A stretch of DNA of 64,000 nt from Flavobacterium tagetis (GTDB lineage Bacteria; Bacteroidota; Bacteroidia; Flavobacteriales; Flavobacteriaceae): NCBI RefSeq assembly GCF_016735615.1, contig NZ_JAERSF010000003.1, forward strand, positions 806,001 to 870,000, read 5' to 3'. This document shows positions 1 to 8,836 of the stretch, one piece after another (positions within the stretch are counted from its first letter, which is position 1; each line of letters starts with the position of its first letter). Both the position numbers and the translations under genes were made by a program. The notes beneath the pieces are model-generated. The model saw only the letters and a list, made by a program, of their open reading frames with translations, was not told the origin of the DNA and did not search any database.

Positions 1-1449
1 TATATCGTTTTAAATAATTTTCCAAAAGCACCAAGTTTTGATGCTTTAACCACTAATAAAGCAGATATTACAAAAGCCAAAAGCGGTTATAATTACATTT
101 ATAGAGTAAATTGTGGTGGTTCTGAATTGACAGATTCTGCTGGAAATACTTGGTTAACGGATACACACAAAAACGGTCAAAATACTTGGGGTTCGTTATC
201 ATGGACAGATAATTTTGAAAAACTTCCAGACTTTTTTGCCAGTCAAAGAACAACTTTCGATCCAATAAACGGGACAAAAGACCCTGAATTATTTCAAAGT
301 TTTAGATACGGAGTTGATAAATTGCGCTACGAATTTCCTGCACCAGACGGAGAATATTTGGTTGAATTATATTTTGCGGAACCGTGGTACGGAACAGGTG
401 GCGGATTGGATTGCAAAGGCTGGCGTTTGTTTGACGTAGCAATTAATGATAATGTTGTTTTAAAAGATTTCGATATTTGGGCAGAAGCTGGACATGATAA
501 CGCTTTGAAGAAAACATTTAAAGTAAAAAGTACAAACGGAAAAATTGTGATTTCATTTCCAAATGTAAAAGCTTCACAAGCGATTATTTCTGCGATTGCG
601 ATTGCAACAAAAGATATTCATGCAAGACCAGCAGCCGAATCTTCGAAAAATATTCAGAATTTGGTTTTAGATTCTTATGATAAAACTAACAAAGTAGCTT
701 CATGGCTGGATATTAATTCAAAACAATATTCAGATTCTGATGTTATTTTTACCGAATTGCCTTCTGAGGTTTTTGGAGCAGATTATTTACAGTTTTCAGT
801 TAATCCAAAAAACAAAGGATCATTTATAGCTAAAGAAGAATCGACAATTTATGTTTTAGTTGATAGTAAAATCAAAGCGTTAAGCTGGCTTTCAGATTAT
901 AAAAAAATAGAAGAAAAAGCGAAAAACAGCAGTGGAATTTTATTTGATGTTTTCACTAAAAAAGTAAAGAAAGGCGAGAAAGTTCTTTTTGATAATTCTG
1001 AAACAATATCTTCGATTGCAGTCGTTCCAACGTACGATATGGGCGAAAAAGACGATTCAAGGCCAGTTGTAGTCATAGAAGCCGAAAAAACAAAAACAAC
1101 AGGAACAGGAATCGAAAAAGGAAATTTCAAAAAAGCCGATTATATTGAGTTCACAAAAAAGACAAACAATAGTATTGAGTTTGAAGTAAAACCAGGAGTT
1201 GCCGGAATTTATTTAATGCGTTTCCGTTTTATGAATAGAAATGAAACGCCATTAAAAGTCAAATTCAAAATGGAAGATGCGTATGGAATTTTAATGCGAA
1301 ACGACACAATTGAGTTTTTCCCTTCGCCAGAAAAATGGAAGATTTTAAACACAACATCAGGTGGTTATATCAATGCAGGGACGTATAAAATTACGTTGGA
1401 AGGTGATGATTTGAAGGGGTTAATGTTGGACAATTTCGAATTTCAGTAA
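1..1449 (+). CDS. Malectin/CBM-containing glycoside hydrolase, C-terminal part (5' truncated by window)
   Basis: The reading frame is open from base 1, so this is the 3' end of a longer gene; the TTG at 127 is not a credible start because the malectin domain begins before it (YRVNCGGSELTD, about codons 34-45). The visible 482 residues hold a malectin-like carbohydrate-binding domain (about 34-200, with aromatic and Gly-rich stretches such as WYGTGGGLDCKGW), a linker region, and a C-terminal beta-sandwich resembling CBM6/CBM35 (about 355-482, starting VVIEAEKTKTTG and ending MLDNFEF). In Bacteroidota this tail usually belongs to a GH2 beta-galactosidase; that is inference, since no catalytic residues are in the window. 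It lies directly upstream of another GH2 gene, suggesting a shared role in removing galactose from glycans in the periplasm. Confidence 0.75.
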   Translation, partial: YIVLNNFPKAPSFDALTTNKADITKAKSGYNYIYRVNCGGSELTDSAGNTWLTDTHKNGQNTWGSLSWTDNFEKLPDFFASQRTTFDPINGTKDPELFQSFRYGVDKLRYEFPAPDGEYLVELYFAEPWYGTGGGLDCKGWRLFDVAINDNVVLKDFDIWAEAGHDNALKKTFKVKSTNGKIVISFPNVKASQAIISAIAIATKDIHARPAAESSKNIQNLVLDSYDKTNKVASWLDINSKQYSDSDVIFTELPSEVFGADYLQFSVNPKNKGSFIAKEESTIYVLVDSKIKALSWLSDYKKIEEKAKNSSGILFDVFTKKVKKGEKVLFDNSETISSIAVVPTYDMGEKDDSRPVVVIEAEKTKTTGTGIEKGNFKKADYIEFTKKTNNSIEFEVKPGVAGIYLMRFRFMNRNETPLKVKFKMEDAYGILMRNDTIEFFPSPEKWKILNTTSGGYINAGTYKITLEGDDLKGLMLDNFEFQ

Positions 1450-1461
1450 ATAAAAAATTAA

Positions 1462-1597
1462 TCTCGCAAAGTCGCAAAAGCGCAAAGAAAATTAAACCAT
1501 ATAAGTAATATAAGACAATTTAAGTTTTGTCTTAATTGAACTTACATAACTTATATGGTTAAGGAAAAAAACTTTGCGTCTCTGGGCCTTTGCGAGA
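1462..1597. repeat. Palindromic intergenic element (REP-like family A)
   Basis: The left arm at 1462-1487 (CTCGCAAAGTCGCAAAAG...) pairs with the right arm at 1571-1597 (CTTTGCGTCTCTGGGCCTTT...). An inner pair, AACCATATAAGT near 1495 with ACTTATATGGTT near 1549, and a central hairpin at 1512-1533 nest inside. The same arms recur at 4014-4111, 4806-4868, and in related form at 50985-51012/51154-51181. The element supplies a false upstream extension of the following gene. Confidence 0.8.
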
Positions 1598-1611
1598 GAA
1601 AACTAAAGAAT

Positions 1612-4014
1612 ATGATTTTAAAAAAAATTACAATTGCCTTATTGTTTTCAGTATCAGTTTTTGCACAAAAACAAGCCAGAATTGTGGAAGATTTCAACAA
1701 AAACTGGAACTTCAAATTAGGAGATCATCCAGAAGCGATAAATTCTAATTTCAATATATCAGATTGGAGAGCACTTCAATTGCCGCATGATTGGAGTATT
1801 GAAGGTGCTTTTGATAAAGATGCTAAAACCAAGCAAGCACAAGGATTTTTACCTGCTGGAAAAGGTTGGTATCGTAAAGTATTTACAGTTCCTGCAAATT
1901 GGAAAAACAAAACAGTTTCAATTGAGTTTGATGGTGTTTTTAAAAACAGTGAAGTTTTCATAAATGGGAAATCATTAGGAATTCGTCCAAATGGTTATAT
2001 CTCTTTTGGTTATGATTTGTCTCCTTATGTAAATTATGGACAGGCTAATACAATTGCTGTAAAAGTCGATAACGATGCACAACCCAATTCAAGATGGTAC
2101 ACGGGTTCTGGGATTTATAGAAATGTACGTTTGGTTGCAACTAATAAAATTCATGTAGCAAAATGGGGAACTTATGTAACTACAAGAATTATTTCTAAAG
2201 AAAAAGCTGTTGTTGATATTGATATTGACGTTAAGAATGATTTGACTAAGAACAAACTTTTTAAGTTAGTCTCGACAGTTTTAGATAAAAACAATATTGA
2301 AGTAGCAAAAGGAATTTCTGATGGAAATATTCCTGCAAATTCAATATTACAAGTTAGACAGAATATCAATATGGAAAACCCAATTCTTTGGGATACAGAA
2401 AATCCATATTTATATAAAATAAGCACTAAAGTTTATGATGGCTCAACTTTAATTGATACTTATGAAACACCGCTTGGATTTAGATTTTTCAATTTCGATT
2501 CAGAGAAAGGATTTTCTTTAAACGGTGTTCCAACTAAAATTTACGGCGTTTGTCTACATCACGATAATGGCGCTTTGGGTGCGGTAGAAAATATTCATGC
2601 GGTTAGAAGAAAACTGACCTTAATGAAAGAGATGGGAGCTAACGCGATCAGAATGTCTCATAATCCGCATTCTTTAGAAATGATGCAATTGTGCGACGAA
2701 ATGGGATTCATTGTTCAGGACGAAGCTTTTGACGTTTGGAAAAAGAAAAAAGTAACCAACGATTACCACAAAGATTGGGATGCTTGGCACAAACAAGATT
2801 TAGAAGATTTTATCAAAAGAGATCGTAATCATCCATCGGTTATGATGTGGAGTATCGGGAACGAAATTAGAGAACAGTTTGATTCGACAGGAATTGCGAT
2901 TACAAGAGAATTAGCTAAAATTGTAAAATCACTAGATACAACACGTCCTGTAACTTCCGCTTTGACCGAAAATCTAATCGAGAAGAACTTTATTTACCAG
3001 TCGGGAGCTTTGGATCTTTTGGGTTTCAATTACAAACATGAAGATTACAAAGATTTTCCAACTAAATTTAAAGGGCAGAAAATTTTGGCATCAGAGAGTG
3101 TTTCGGCTTTAGAAACTCGTGGACATTACGATCAATCGGATGCTATTAAAGCGTGGCCAATCAAACACGGTGCTCCGTTTGACGGAAATGCAGATTGGAC
3201 GGTTTCGGCTTACGATCAAGTAAAATCGTATTGGGGCGCAACGCACGAGGAAAACTGGAAAACGATTAAAAGTCAGGATTTCATGGCGGGAACTTTTATC
3301 TGGACAGGGTTTGATTATATCGGCGAACCTGATCCGTATCCGTATCCTGCGAGAAGTTCATATTTTGGAATCGTTGACTTAGCGGGACTTCCGAAAGATG
3401 TGTATTATATGTACCAAAGCGAATGGTCGAAGAAAACAGTTCTGCATATTTTACCGCATTGGAATTGGATAAAAGATCAGGAAATTAACGTTTGGGCGTA
3501 TTACAATAATGCCGATGAAGTAGAATTATTCTTAAACGGAAAATCGCTTGGCAAAAAATCAAAACAAAGTGATGATCTGCATATTGAATGGAAAGTGAAG
3601 TTTGAACCTGGAACTTTAAAAGCAGTTTCGAGAAAAGCAGGAAAAGTAGTTTTAGAAAAAGAAATCAAAACTGCGGGAAAAGCTTCAAAAATTGATTTGA
3701 AAGCTGATAAAACTTCCATTAAAAACGATACTTATGATCTGGTTTATGTAACCGTTTCAATGCTGGACAAAGACGGAAACTTAGTACCAAACGCAATGGA
3801 TTTAATTAATTTTGAAGTTACTGGAGGAGGAAAATTAGTTGGAGTTGATAATGGATATCAGGCTAATTTGGAGTCGTTTAAAGCGAATTCCTGTAAGTTG
3901 TTTAATGGGAAATGCGTTGTGATTATTCAATCTAATGGGAAGAGTGAAAATATTCAGTTGAAAGCGACGGCTTCTGGTTTACAAGCTTCAACAATCAAAG
4001 TTGAAGTGAATTAA
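1612..4014 (+). CDS. Glycoside hydrolase family 2 beta-galactosidase
   Basis: This 800-residue GH2 enzyme should remove terminal beta-galactosyl residues in the periplasm. I chose the ATG at 1612 rather than 1555: the upstream 19 codons come from the palindromic element, whereas 1612 gives a clean signal peptide (MILKKITIALLFSVSVFAQ). Domain order is typical: an N-terminal jelly-roll sugar-binding domain (about 25-195, LPHDWSIEGAF, RWYTGSGIYRNV), an Ig-like domain (200-300), the TIM barrel (300-590), and C-terminal DUF4982/Ig-like modules (610-800). The acid/base is E418 (SIGNEIREQ) and the probable nucleophile E495 (LASESVSALE). Specificity within GH2 (galactosidase rather than glucuronidase or mannosidase) is the family's usual Bacteroidota assignment and not proven here. 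Confidence 0.85.
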   Translation: MILKKITIALLFSVSVFAQKQARIVEDFNKNWNFKLGDHPEAINSNFNISDWRALQLPHDWSIEGAFDKDAKTKQAQGFLPAGKGWYRKVFTVPANWKNKTVSIEFDGVFKNSEVFINGKSLGIRPNGYISFGYDLSPYVNYGQANTIAVKVDNDAQPNSRWYTGSGIYRNVRLVATNKIHVAKWGTYVTTRIISKEKAVVDIDIDVKNDLTKNKLFKLVSTVLDKNNIEVAKGISDGNIPANSILQVRQNINMENPILWDTENPYLYKISTKVYDGSTLIDTYETPLGFRFFNFDSEKGFSLNGVPTKIYGVCLHHDNGALGAVENIHAVRRKLTLMKEMGANAIRMSHNPHSLEMMQLCDEMGFIVQDEAFDVWKKKKVTNDYHKDWDAWHKQDLEDFIKRDRNHPSVMMWSIGNEIREQFDSTGIAITRELAKIVKSLDTTRPVTSALTENLIEKNFIYQSGALDLLGFNYKHEDYKDFPTKFKGQKILASESVSALETRGHYDQSDAIKAWPIKHGAPFDGNADWTVSAYDQVKSYWGATHEENWKTIKSQDFMAGTFIWTGFDYIGEPDPYPYPARSSYFGIVDLAGLPKDVYYMYQSEWSKKTVLHILPHWNWIKDQEINVWAYYNNADEVELFLNGKSLGKKSKQSDDLHIEWKVKFEPGTLKAVSRKAGKVVLEKEIKTAGKASKIDLKADKTSIKNDTYDLVYVTVSMLDKDGNLVPNAMDLINFEVTGGGKLVGVDNGYQANLESFKANSCKLFNGKCVVIIQSNGKSENIQLKATASGLQASTIKVEVN

Positions 4015-4111
4015 TCTCGCAAAGTCGGAGAGGCGCAAAGTTTTTGAACCATATAAGTTATATAAGATAATTTAAGTTTAAACTTATTTTACTATATAAC
4101 TTATATGGTTT
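4014..4111. repeat. Left half of a palindromic element (family A)
   Basis: Arm CTCGCAAAGTCGGAGAGGCG (4016-4035) is followed by AACCATATAAGTTATATAAG (about 4048-4067), which pairs with CTATATAACTTATATGGTT at 4092-4110. The outer arm has no partner here; its complement lies at 4841-4868 on the far side of the lipoprotein gene. Confidence 0.75.
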
Positions 4112-4120
4112 ATTTTTTAT

Positions 4121-4738
4121 CTAACTAATCCAGCTTTGCCATTGTACAATTATTTGCCATTTTCCTTTTATTTTTTTCAGATATATAACATCACCATTTC
4201 CACACAATCCACCGCATTCATAATCTAATTGTACATAAGCACTTTGTCTATCTAAAGAAAAAACTGGTATCGTCATCTCATAAAATCTTGATCTTTGCTT
4301 GTTTTCTCTTCTTTTTTCAATTTTTTCTATTGTGGTTGCATTTAATTTATCAATTATAGCTTTTTCTATTTTTAGTTTTTTAGGATTGGAGTTTTGTTTC
4401 AATAGATACAAAGAATCTTTGGATGAGAAAAAAGTAACTCCTTTTATTTTAGTAGGGACTAAATTAGTAATGTATATGCCATCTTGTTTTGGCAGAAGTA
4501 CAAAATCATCATTTGTTTTCTTTGGTGGAATATAAATATTCAGTTTTATAAGTTCACTGCAAAACATAATTGAATCTTCATTTTTTGAAAAAACATTTAA
4601 GCTATCCTGAATGATAACAGCTTCAACCACTTCATTAATGTCTTTAATTTTCCCAGTACTTAAATTGTAGTTTTCCTTTTTGTTCTCACAATTACAAAAA
4701 GTGAGGATAATGAAAATGTAAAAAATTATATTTTTCAT
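4121..4738 (-). CDS. Small exported lipoprotein-like protein of unknown function
   Basis: The 205-residue protein begins with a hydrophobic signal (MKNIIFYIFIILTFCNCENK) with Cys at 15 and 17, consistent with a loose Bacteroidota lipobox. The C-terminal part carries a Cys pair in a CGGLCGNGD motif followed by VIYLKKIKGKWQI, a pattern I associate with small uncharacterised Bacteroidota lipoproteins; the cysteines may form a disulfide. No catalytic signature is visible. It is the only minus-strand gene in the first 13 kb and sits between two half copies of a palindromic element, so it may have been inserted there. Function unknown. Confidence 0.6.
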   Translation of the reverse strand: MKNIIFYIFIILTFCNCENKKENYNLSTGKIKDINEVVEAVIIQDSLNVFSKNEDSIMFCSELIKLNIYIPPKKTNDDFVLLPKQDGIYITNLVPTKIKGVTFFSSKDSLYLLKQNSNPKKLKIEKAIIDKLNATTIEKIEKRRENKQRSRFYEMTIPVFSLDRQSAYVQLDYECGGLCGNGDVIYLKKIKGKWQIIVQWQSWIS

Positions 4739-4805
4739 AAAAAAGTATAGTTGACTATTATCAAATATAAAATAATCTTTTAGTATAAGTTATCTTCTTA
4801 ATTAA

Positions 4806-4868
4806 AACTTATATAACTTATATGGTTTAATTTTTTCAATAAACTTTGCGTCTCTGCGACTTTGCGAG
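4806..4868. repeat. Right half of a palindromic element (family A)
   Basis: Contains ACTTATATAACTTATATGG (about 4807-4825) and the outer arm CTTTGCGTCTCTGCGACTTT (from about 4844), complementary to the arm at 4014-4040. Together with the left half it brackets the gene at 4121-4738. Confidence 0.75.
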
Positions 4869-4896
4869 ATTCTTTATACATTTATAAAAAAAACAA

Positions 4897-5454
4897 ATGA
4901 CACCTACTTTTTTTGCAGATCAGAACGATTTTAGAAAATGGCTCGAGAAAAATCATCAGAAAGAAAAAGAACTTTTAGTTGGTTTTTATAAAGTTACAAG
5001 CAAAAAGCCTTCTATGAGTTGGTCAGAATCGGTTGATCAGGCGCTTTGTTTTGGCTGGATTGATGGCGTTCGAAAATCTATTGATACGGAAAGTTATACG
5101 ATTCGTTTTACTCCAAGAAAACCTTCTAGTATTTGGAGTGCGATTAATATCCAAAAGATAGAAGATTTGACAAAAGAGGGGTTAATGACTGATGCTGGTT
5201 TGAAAGCTTTTAGTTTTAGAACCGAAAATAAGTCTAAGATTTATTCGCACGAAAAAGAACCTGTTCCGCTTTTTGAATCGTATGAAAAAGAGTTTAAAAA
5301 CAACAAAATCGCTTGGGAGTTTTTTGAGAAGCAAGCTCCTTCATACAAGAAAGTTATGATTCATTGGATCATGAGTGCAAAACAGGAAAAAACACAACTC
5401 TCAAGACTTGAAAAAACTATTTTAGAAAGCGAAAAACAGAAAAGAGTTCTATAA
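4897..5454 (+). CDS. YdeI/OmdA family protein (bacteriocin-protection-like)
   Basis: The 185-residue soluble protein matches the YdeI/OmpD-associated family: FRKWLEKNHQKEKELLVGFYK near the N terminus, ALCFGWIDGVRKSID around 48-62, and the conserved RFTPRKPSSIWSAINI segment around 67-82. The C-terminal helical part (about 120-180) corresponds to the OmdA domain. Members have been linked to resistance to antimicrobial peptides and bacteriocins in enterobacteria, but the biochemical activity is not established. There is no signal peptide, so it is likely cytoplasmic. It is followed 47 bp later by a membrane protein gene on the same strand; no functional link is evident. Confidence 0.75.
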   Translation: MTPTFFADQNDFRKWLEKNHQKEKELLVGFYKVTSKKPSMSWSESVDQALCFGWIDGVRKSIDTESYTIRFTPRKPSSIWSAINIQKIEDLTKEGLMTDAGLKAFSFRTENKSKIYSHEKEPVPLFESYEKEFKNNKIAWEFFEKQAPSYKKVMIHWIMSAKQEKTQLSRLEKTILESEKQKRVL

Positions 5455-5501
5455 TATTTAGAATAAAATCGTTACTTTAGTGATCTGACTTTAAGTGAAG
5501 T

Positions 5502-6158
5502 ATGGAAAAAGAAAATACCACAACAATTAAAGGGGAAATTTTGCTGGGTATTATTTTTGCCTTAGAATTATATGCCTTGCCTGTACAGTTTTATTTGCTG
5601 TTTAAAAATCCTGAATTTACTTTTTTTAGCGCAGCAGTTCGTTTTTTCAGTTTCTTTACTATTACAACAAATAGTATCGTTTTTCTTTGCAGTGCTTTTT
5701 TATTATTTGGTGGCAAAAGCAGGGCAAATGCTTTCTTTAGAAAGTGTACTACTATTACGGCCATTACAGTTTATATATTGATTGTTGGAATTGTTTTTAA
5801 CTTACTTCTTCGCCCAACTCTCCATTTAGAAGGACATCATCTTATTGTAAGCGAAATTTTCCATAGTGTCGTTCCCATTTTATTTTTGGTTTTCTGGCTG
5901 TTTTTTGTAAGTCCAGAAAAGATCTCTTTTAAAACCATTTGGTTTTGGCTAGTTTACCCGATTATCTACATGATTTATACCATATTTCACGGTTTTATTT
6001 CTAGCTTTTATCCTTATCCTTTTATTGATGTTACAAAACTCGGATTGCAAACGGCACTCGTAAATGGAGTTTTTGTTCTAATTGCTTTTGTGGTTTTGTC
6101 TGCGATTTTGATTTCGATTTCAAAAATTAGGACTAAGAAGATTAGCTTGGAGGACTAA
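5502..6158 (+). CDS. Pr6Pr family integral membrane protein
   Basis: The 218-residue protein has six hydrophobic helices (about 12-32, 40-66, 83-102, 117-137, 144-165, 180-205). The pattern FFSFFTITTNSIVFL in the second helix, HLIVSEIFHSVVPILFL in the fourth and WFWLVYPIIYMIYTIFHG in the fifth is typical of the Pr6Pr/FAR-17a-AIG1-like group. The eukaryotic relatives include hydrolases of fatty-acid esters of hydroxy fatty acids, with Thr and His active residues. A Thr-rich TITTNS motif and histidines are present here, but activity is unproven. It appears to be a single gene. Confidence 0.65.
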   Translation: MEKENTTTIKGEILLGIIFALELYALPVQFYLLFKNPEFTFFSAAVRFFSFFTITTNSIVFLCSAFLLFGGKSRANAFFRKCTTITAITVYILIVGIVFNLLLRPTLHLEGHHLIVSEIFHSVVPILFLVFWLFFVSPEKISFKTIWFWLVYPIIYMIYTIFHGFISSFYPYPFIDVTKLGLQTALVNGVFVLIAFVVLSAILISISKIRTKKISLED

Positions 6159-6382
6159 AATAAAATATGCAATCTTCTAGTCAGGAATTGACAAAAAAAG
6201 GAACTTTCTTCTTTCCTTCTTTCTCCTGAAATTTTTCTATGAACTTCCGATGGCATTAATTTAATAGAACAAAAATATCTTCATTTTTGTATCTAAACTT
6301 TACTTTTGGATTATAATTAATTGTTATTTAAGTTGTTAAATGTGGAAATTAATTGCCTGAATATTCCGTAATTACTGGTTTG

Positions 6383-6436
6383 ACTAATTAATTAGTATAA
6401 ATATTAATCAATTAGTTTTGATACTAATTAATTAGT
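6383..6436 (+). promoter_or_regulatory. Triple operator array for the BlaI-like repressor
   Basis: The perfect 14-bp palindrome ACTAATTAATTAGT occurs at 6383-6396 and 6423-6436. A degenerate copy, ATTAATCAATTAGT, sits exactly midway at 6403-6416, so the three sites are spaced by 20 bp, about two helical turns. BlaI/MecI repressors bind short dyads of this kind in their own promoters as dimers. The third site lies between the -33 and -7 promoter boxes, so binding would block transcription. Confidence 0.75.
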
Positions 6437-6447
6437 AGCTATATTTG
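6417..6447 (+). promoter_or_regulatory. Bacteroidota-type promoter of the blaI-like/M56 operon
   Basis: TTTG at 6417-6420 and TATATTTG at 6440-6447 match the Bacteroidota -33 (TTTG) and -7 (TAnnTTTG) elements with 19 bp between them. The first ATG is at 6465. Confidence 0.7.
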
Positions 6448-6464
6448 TCAAAAGAATTTCTACT

Positions 6465-6827
6465 ATGATAAAATTAGCCAAACGAGAAGAACAGATTATG
6501 CAGGTTTTTTGGGATTTAAATAAAGCCTTCATCAGGGATATTATTCCATTGTTGCCAGATCCCAAACCACATTATAATAGTGTTGCGACGATTGTCAAAA
6601 TATTAGAAGAAAAAGGGTTTCTAAATCGGGAAACAATAGGGAATATGCATTGTTTTTTTCCTGTAATTCAAAGAGAAGAATATCAACAATTTGCGCTGAA
6701 AGATGTTGTGAGTCAGTATTTTGATAATTCGTATCCACGAATGCTTGCCTTTTTTGCTAAAGAGCAAAAATTAACCGAAAAAGAATTGGACGAAATCGTA
6801 AACATGATAAAAAAAGATTCTAAATGA
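6465..6827 (+). CDS. BlaI/MecI/CopY-type transcriptional repressor
   Basis: The 120-residue protein has the BlaI winged-helix fold: LAKREEQIMQVFWDLNKAFIRDIIPLL at the start and YNSVATIVKILEEKGFLNRET as recognition helix and wing (about 38-58), then a C-terminal dimerisation helix region. It should repress its own promoter through the dyads just upstream and be inactivated by proteolysis triggered by the M56 protein encoded next, whose start overlaps its stop by 4 bp (ATGA). In Bacteroidota such pairs are common away from beta-lactamase genes, and no beta-lactamase is adjacent here. The signal they sense is unknown. Confidence 0.85.
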   Translation: MIKLAKREEQIMQVFWDLNKAFIRDIIPLLPDPKPHYNSVATIVKILEEKGFLNRETIGNMHCFFPVIQREEYQQFALKDVVSQYFDNSYPRMLAFFAKEQKLTEKELDEIVNMIKKDSK

Positions 6828-8836
6828 TACCTTATATTCTATACACAGCGCTTATTCTTTTTGCTTGCCTTATGTTTTATAAACTGCTTTTGCAGAAAGA
6901 AACATTTTATAATTTGAATAGATTTGTTTTGCTGGCATGCATGCTAGTAGCTTTTACTTTGCCTTTGTTTCCGATTCCGCAGCAATTCTCCCTTCAAAAA
7001 CAGAAAGTAACTGCAGCTATTCCTTCCATAAAAAAAACAGTTGCAAAAGAACCAACTGCTGAGCTGAAAACACTTCCTGTAAATGAAGTTGTAGTAAATG
7101 AAACAAAGCAACAATTTAATATGGCTTTGGTCATGCAGTGGATAGTGTATTTGTATTGGTTTGGTGTCATTGTTTTTGCGCTTAATTTTTTGATGCAAGC
7201 TGTTATATTATTTTACAGAGCGTATACATCAGAGATTATTCGGGATGGAAAATTTAGAATTGTCGAAATAACAGGCGATAAAGCACCTTGTTCTTTTGCT
7301 AATAATATTTTTATAAATCCTGAAAAATACGAATGGGAAACGTACAATCAGATTTTGCTGCATGAAAAAATTCACATTGAGCAAAAACATACTATTGATC
7401 TTTTGCTTGCAGAAATCGTACTTGTTTTTCAGTGGTTTAATCCTTTTGCTTGGCAATGGCGAAAAGCATTAGAAAGTAATCTTGAATTTTTGACTGATAA
7501 CGAAATGCTACAACAAGGTAGCGTAGAAAAAGAAAGTTATCAATTTAGCCTGCTTAAAGTTGCGGCGCCACAATTTCCTTTGAGTCTTACAACTAACTAT
7601 AATCAATCATTACTCAAAAAACGAATCATTATGATGAATTCAAAAAAATCAAACGTAAACACAACATGGAAATATTTTTTCCTGTTACCATTATTGGTAT
7701 TATTTGCCTGCCTTTTTAATCAACCGGCAGCGCAAAGTCAGACGTTAACTTCGAATCTTAAAAATGAAGAAACTAAAGCGAGTCCAAACACTCAAAAGGG
7801 GGATGAAACCGAAGGAAACTGGTTTGCCACAATCAAAGGCAATACGGTAGAAATGGAATTTAAAAACGACGAGAATAGCCATTCTACTCATACTTATGAT
7901 ATTAGTGAGTTTAGCGGATTATCAAAAGATAAACAAGGAACATTTTCTCTAACTCGTGAAGCGGGAACAATGAACTTTACCGGAAAATTTGAAGGAAATA
8001 CCGGAAAGGGAACGTATAAGTTTGTTGGCAATAAAAATTTCGCCAAAGAAATGGCTGCACAAGGAATTACATTGGCAGATGATACAGATCTTATGGTTTT
8101 CTTTGCTGTAAATATAAAAACGTCGTATGTAAAAATGCTGCATAAAAAAGGGTATAAAAATGTAGACAAAGAACAAGTAATTCCGTTGGCGGCTTTAAAC
8201 GTAAGTGAAGATTACATTGATTCTATTAAAGATGCCGGAATTGGAAATATAGATATTGAAACGCTGATTCCTTTTAAATCCTTAAACATTGATAAAGCTT
8301 TTATTGAAGATATTATTAAATCAGGTTATAAGAATGTTTCACCAGAAAATCTGATCACTTTAAAATCTCAAAATATTGACGGAAAGTATATTAATGATTA
8401 CCGTTCTTCGGCAAAAACAAAAAAGAATGAAAATGGAGAAGGAGATGAGGACAATATTGTTGCTTTCAAAACTTTAAATATAGACAAAGCTTATATTGAT
8501 TCTTTTAAGAAAATAGGTTATAATGATCTTTCAAACGACGACTTAATTGCTTTAAAAACTTTAAATGTAACTCCAGAATATGTTGGTCAATTCGAAAAAG
8601 TAGGCTATAAAAACATTTCGTCTGAAAATCTTACGGCTTTAAAATCGCAAAATATCACGGCAGATTTAATTAAGGAATATAAGGATCTGGGTTTTTCAGA
8701 TCTAGATTTAAATGATATCGTGGGTGCAAAAGCGGTTGGTGCAACGCCAACTTTCATTAAAGCTATGAGAGAAAAAGAACATAACTTTAAAGATATTGGA
8801 AAGTATATAGCTTTAAAAGCAGTTGTTGGCAACTAA
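6824..8836 (+). CDS. BlaR1-like M56 family membrane metalloprotease with C-terminal 29-residue repeats
   Basis: The 670-residue protein pairs with the BlaI-like repressor (4-bp overlap). Hydrophobic helices lie at about 3-22, 32-49, 105-131 and 283-302. Between the third and fourth is the zincin motif LLHEKIHIEQKH (HExxH at about 180-184) with WFNPFAWQWRKALESNLEFLTD downstream, the M56 signature. The region after the last helix is not a penicillin-binding sensor. It has a beta-rich segment (about 330-420) followed by eight tandem units of about 29 residues (about 422-668) with a pattern like LNIxxxYIxxxKxxGYxNxxxENLIALKS; one unit is lengthened by a charged insert (KTKKNENGEGDED). The repeats probably form the periplasmic sensor. 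The protease is expected to cleave the repressor in the cytoplasm on signal. Ligand unknown. Confidence 0.8.
   Translation: MIPYILYTALILFACLMFYKLLLQKETFYNLNRFVLLACMLVAFTLPLFPIPQQFSLQKQKVTAAIPSIKKTVAKEPTAELKTLPVNEVVVNETKQQFNMALVMQWIVYLYWFGVIVFALNFLMQAVILFYRAYTSEIIRDGKFRIVEITGDKAPCSFANNIFINPEKYEWETYNQILLHEKIHIEQKHTIDLLLAEIVLVFQWFNPFAWQWRKALESNLEFLTDNEMLQQGSVEKESYQFSLLKVAAPQFPLSLTTNYNQSLLKKRIIMMNSKKSNVNTTWKYFFLLPLLVLFACLFNQPAAQSQTLTSNLKNEETKASPNTQKGDETEGNWFATIKGNTVEMEFKNDENSHSTHTYDISEFSGLSKDKQGTFSLTREAGTMNFTGKFEGNTGKGTYKFVGNKNFAKEMAAQGITLADDTDLMVFFAVNIKTSYVKMLHKKGYKNVDKEQVIPLAALNVSEDYIDSIKDAGIGNIDIETLIPFKSLNIDKAFIEDIIKSGYKNVSPENLITLKSQNIDGKYINDYRSSAKTKKNENGEGDEDNIVAFKTLNIDKAYIDSFKKIGYNDLSNDDLIALKTLNVTPEYVGQFEKVGYKNISSENLTALKSQNITADLIKEYKDLGFSDLDLNDIVGAKAVGATPTFIKAMREKEHNFKDIGKYIALKAVVGN

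Larger units (their letters stand above)
6159..6464. other. 306-bp intergenic region with BlaI-type control region
   Basis: The first 200 bp are AT-rich with no gene or clear hairpin. The last 90 bp hold three phased operator-like dyads and a good promoter, listed separately. Confidence 0.6.

Noticed and set aside
127..129. TTG start for the first gene
   Set aside because: The frame is open to base 1 and the malectin domain starts upstream of it, so the gene is cut by the window edge.
1461..1600. CRISPR-like repeat from recurring TCTCGCAAAGTCGC words
   Set aside because: Copies are inverted and dispersed between unrelated genes, with no regular spacers and no cas genes.
1555..1611. Upstream in-frame ATG of the GH2 gene
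   Set aside because: The 19 extra codons are the right arm of a palindromic repeat, and they would place the signal peptide away from the N terminus.
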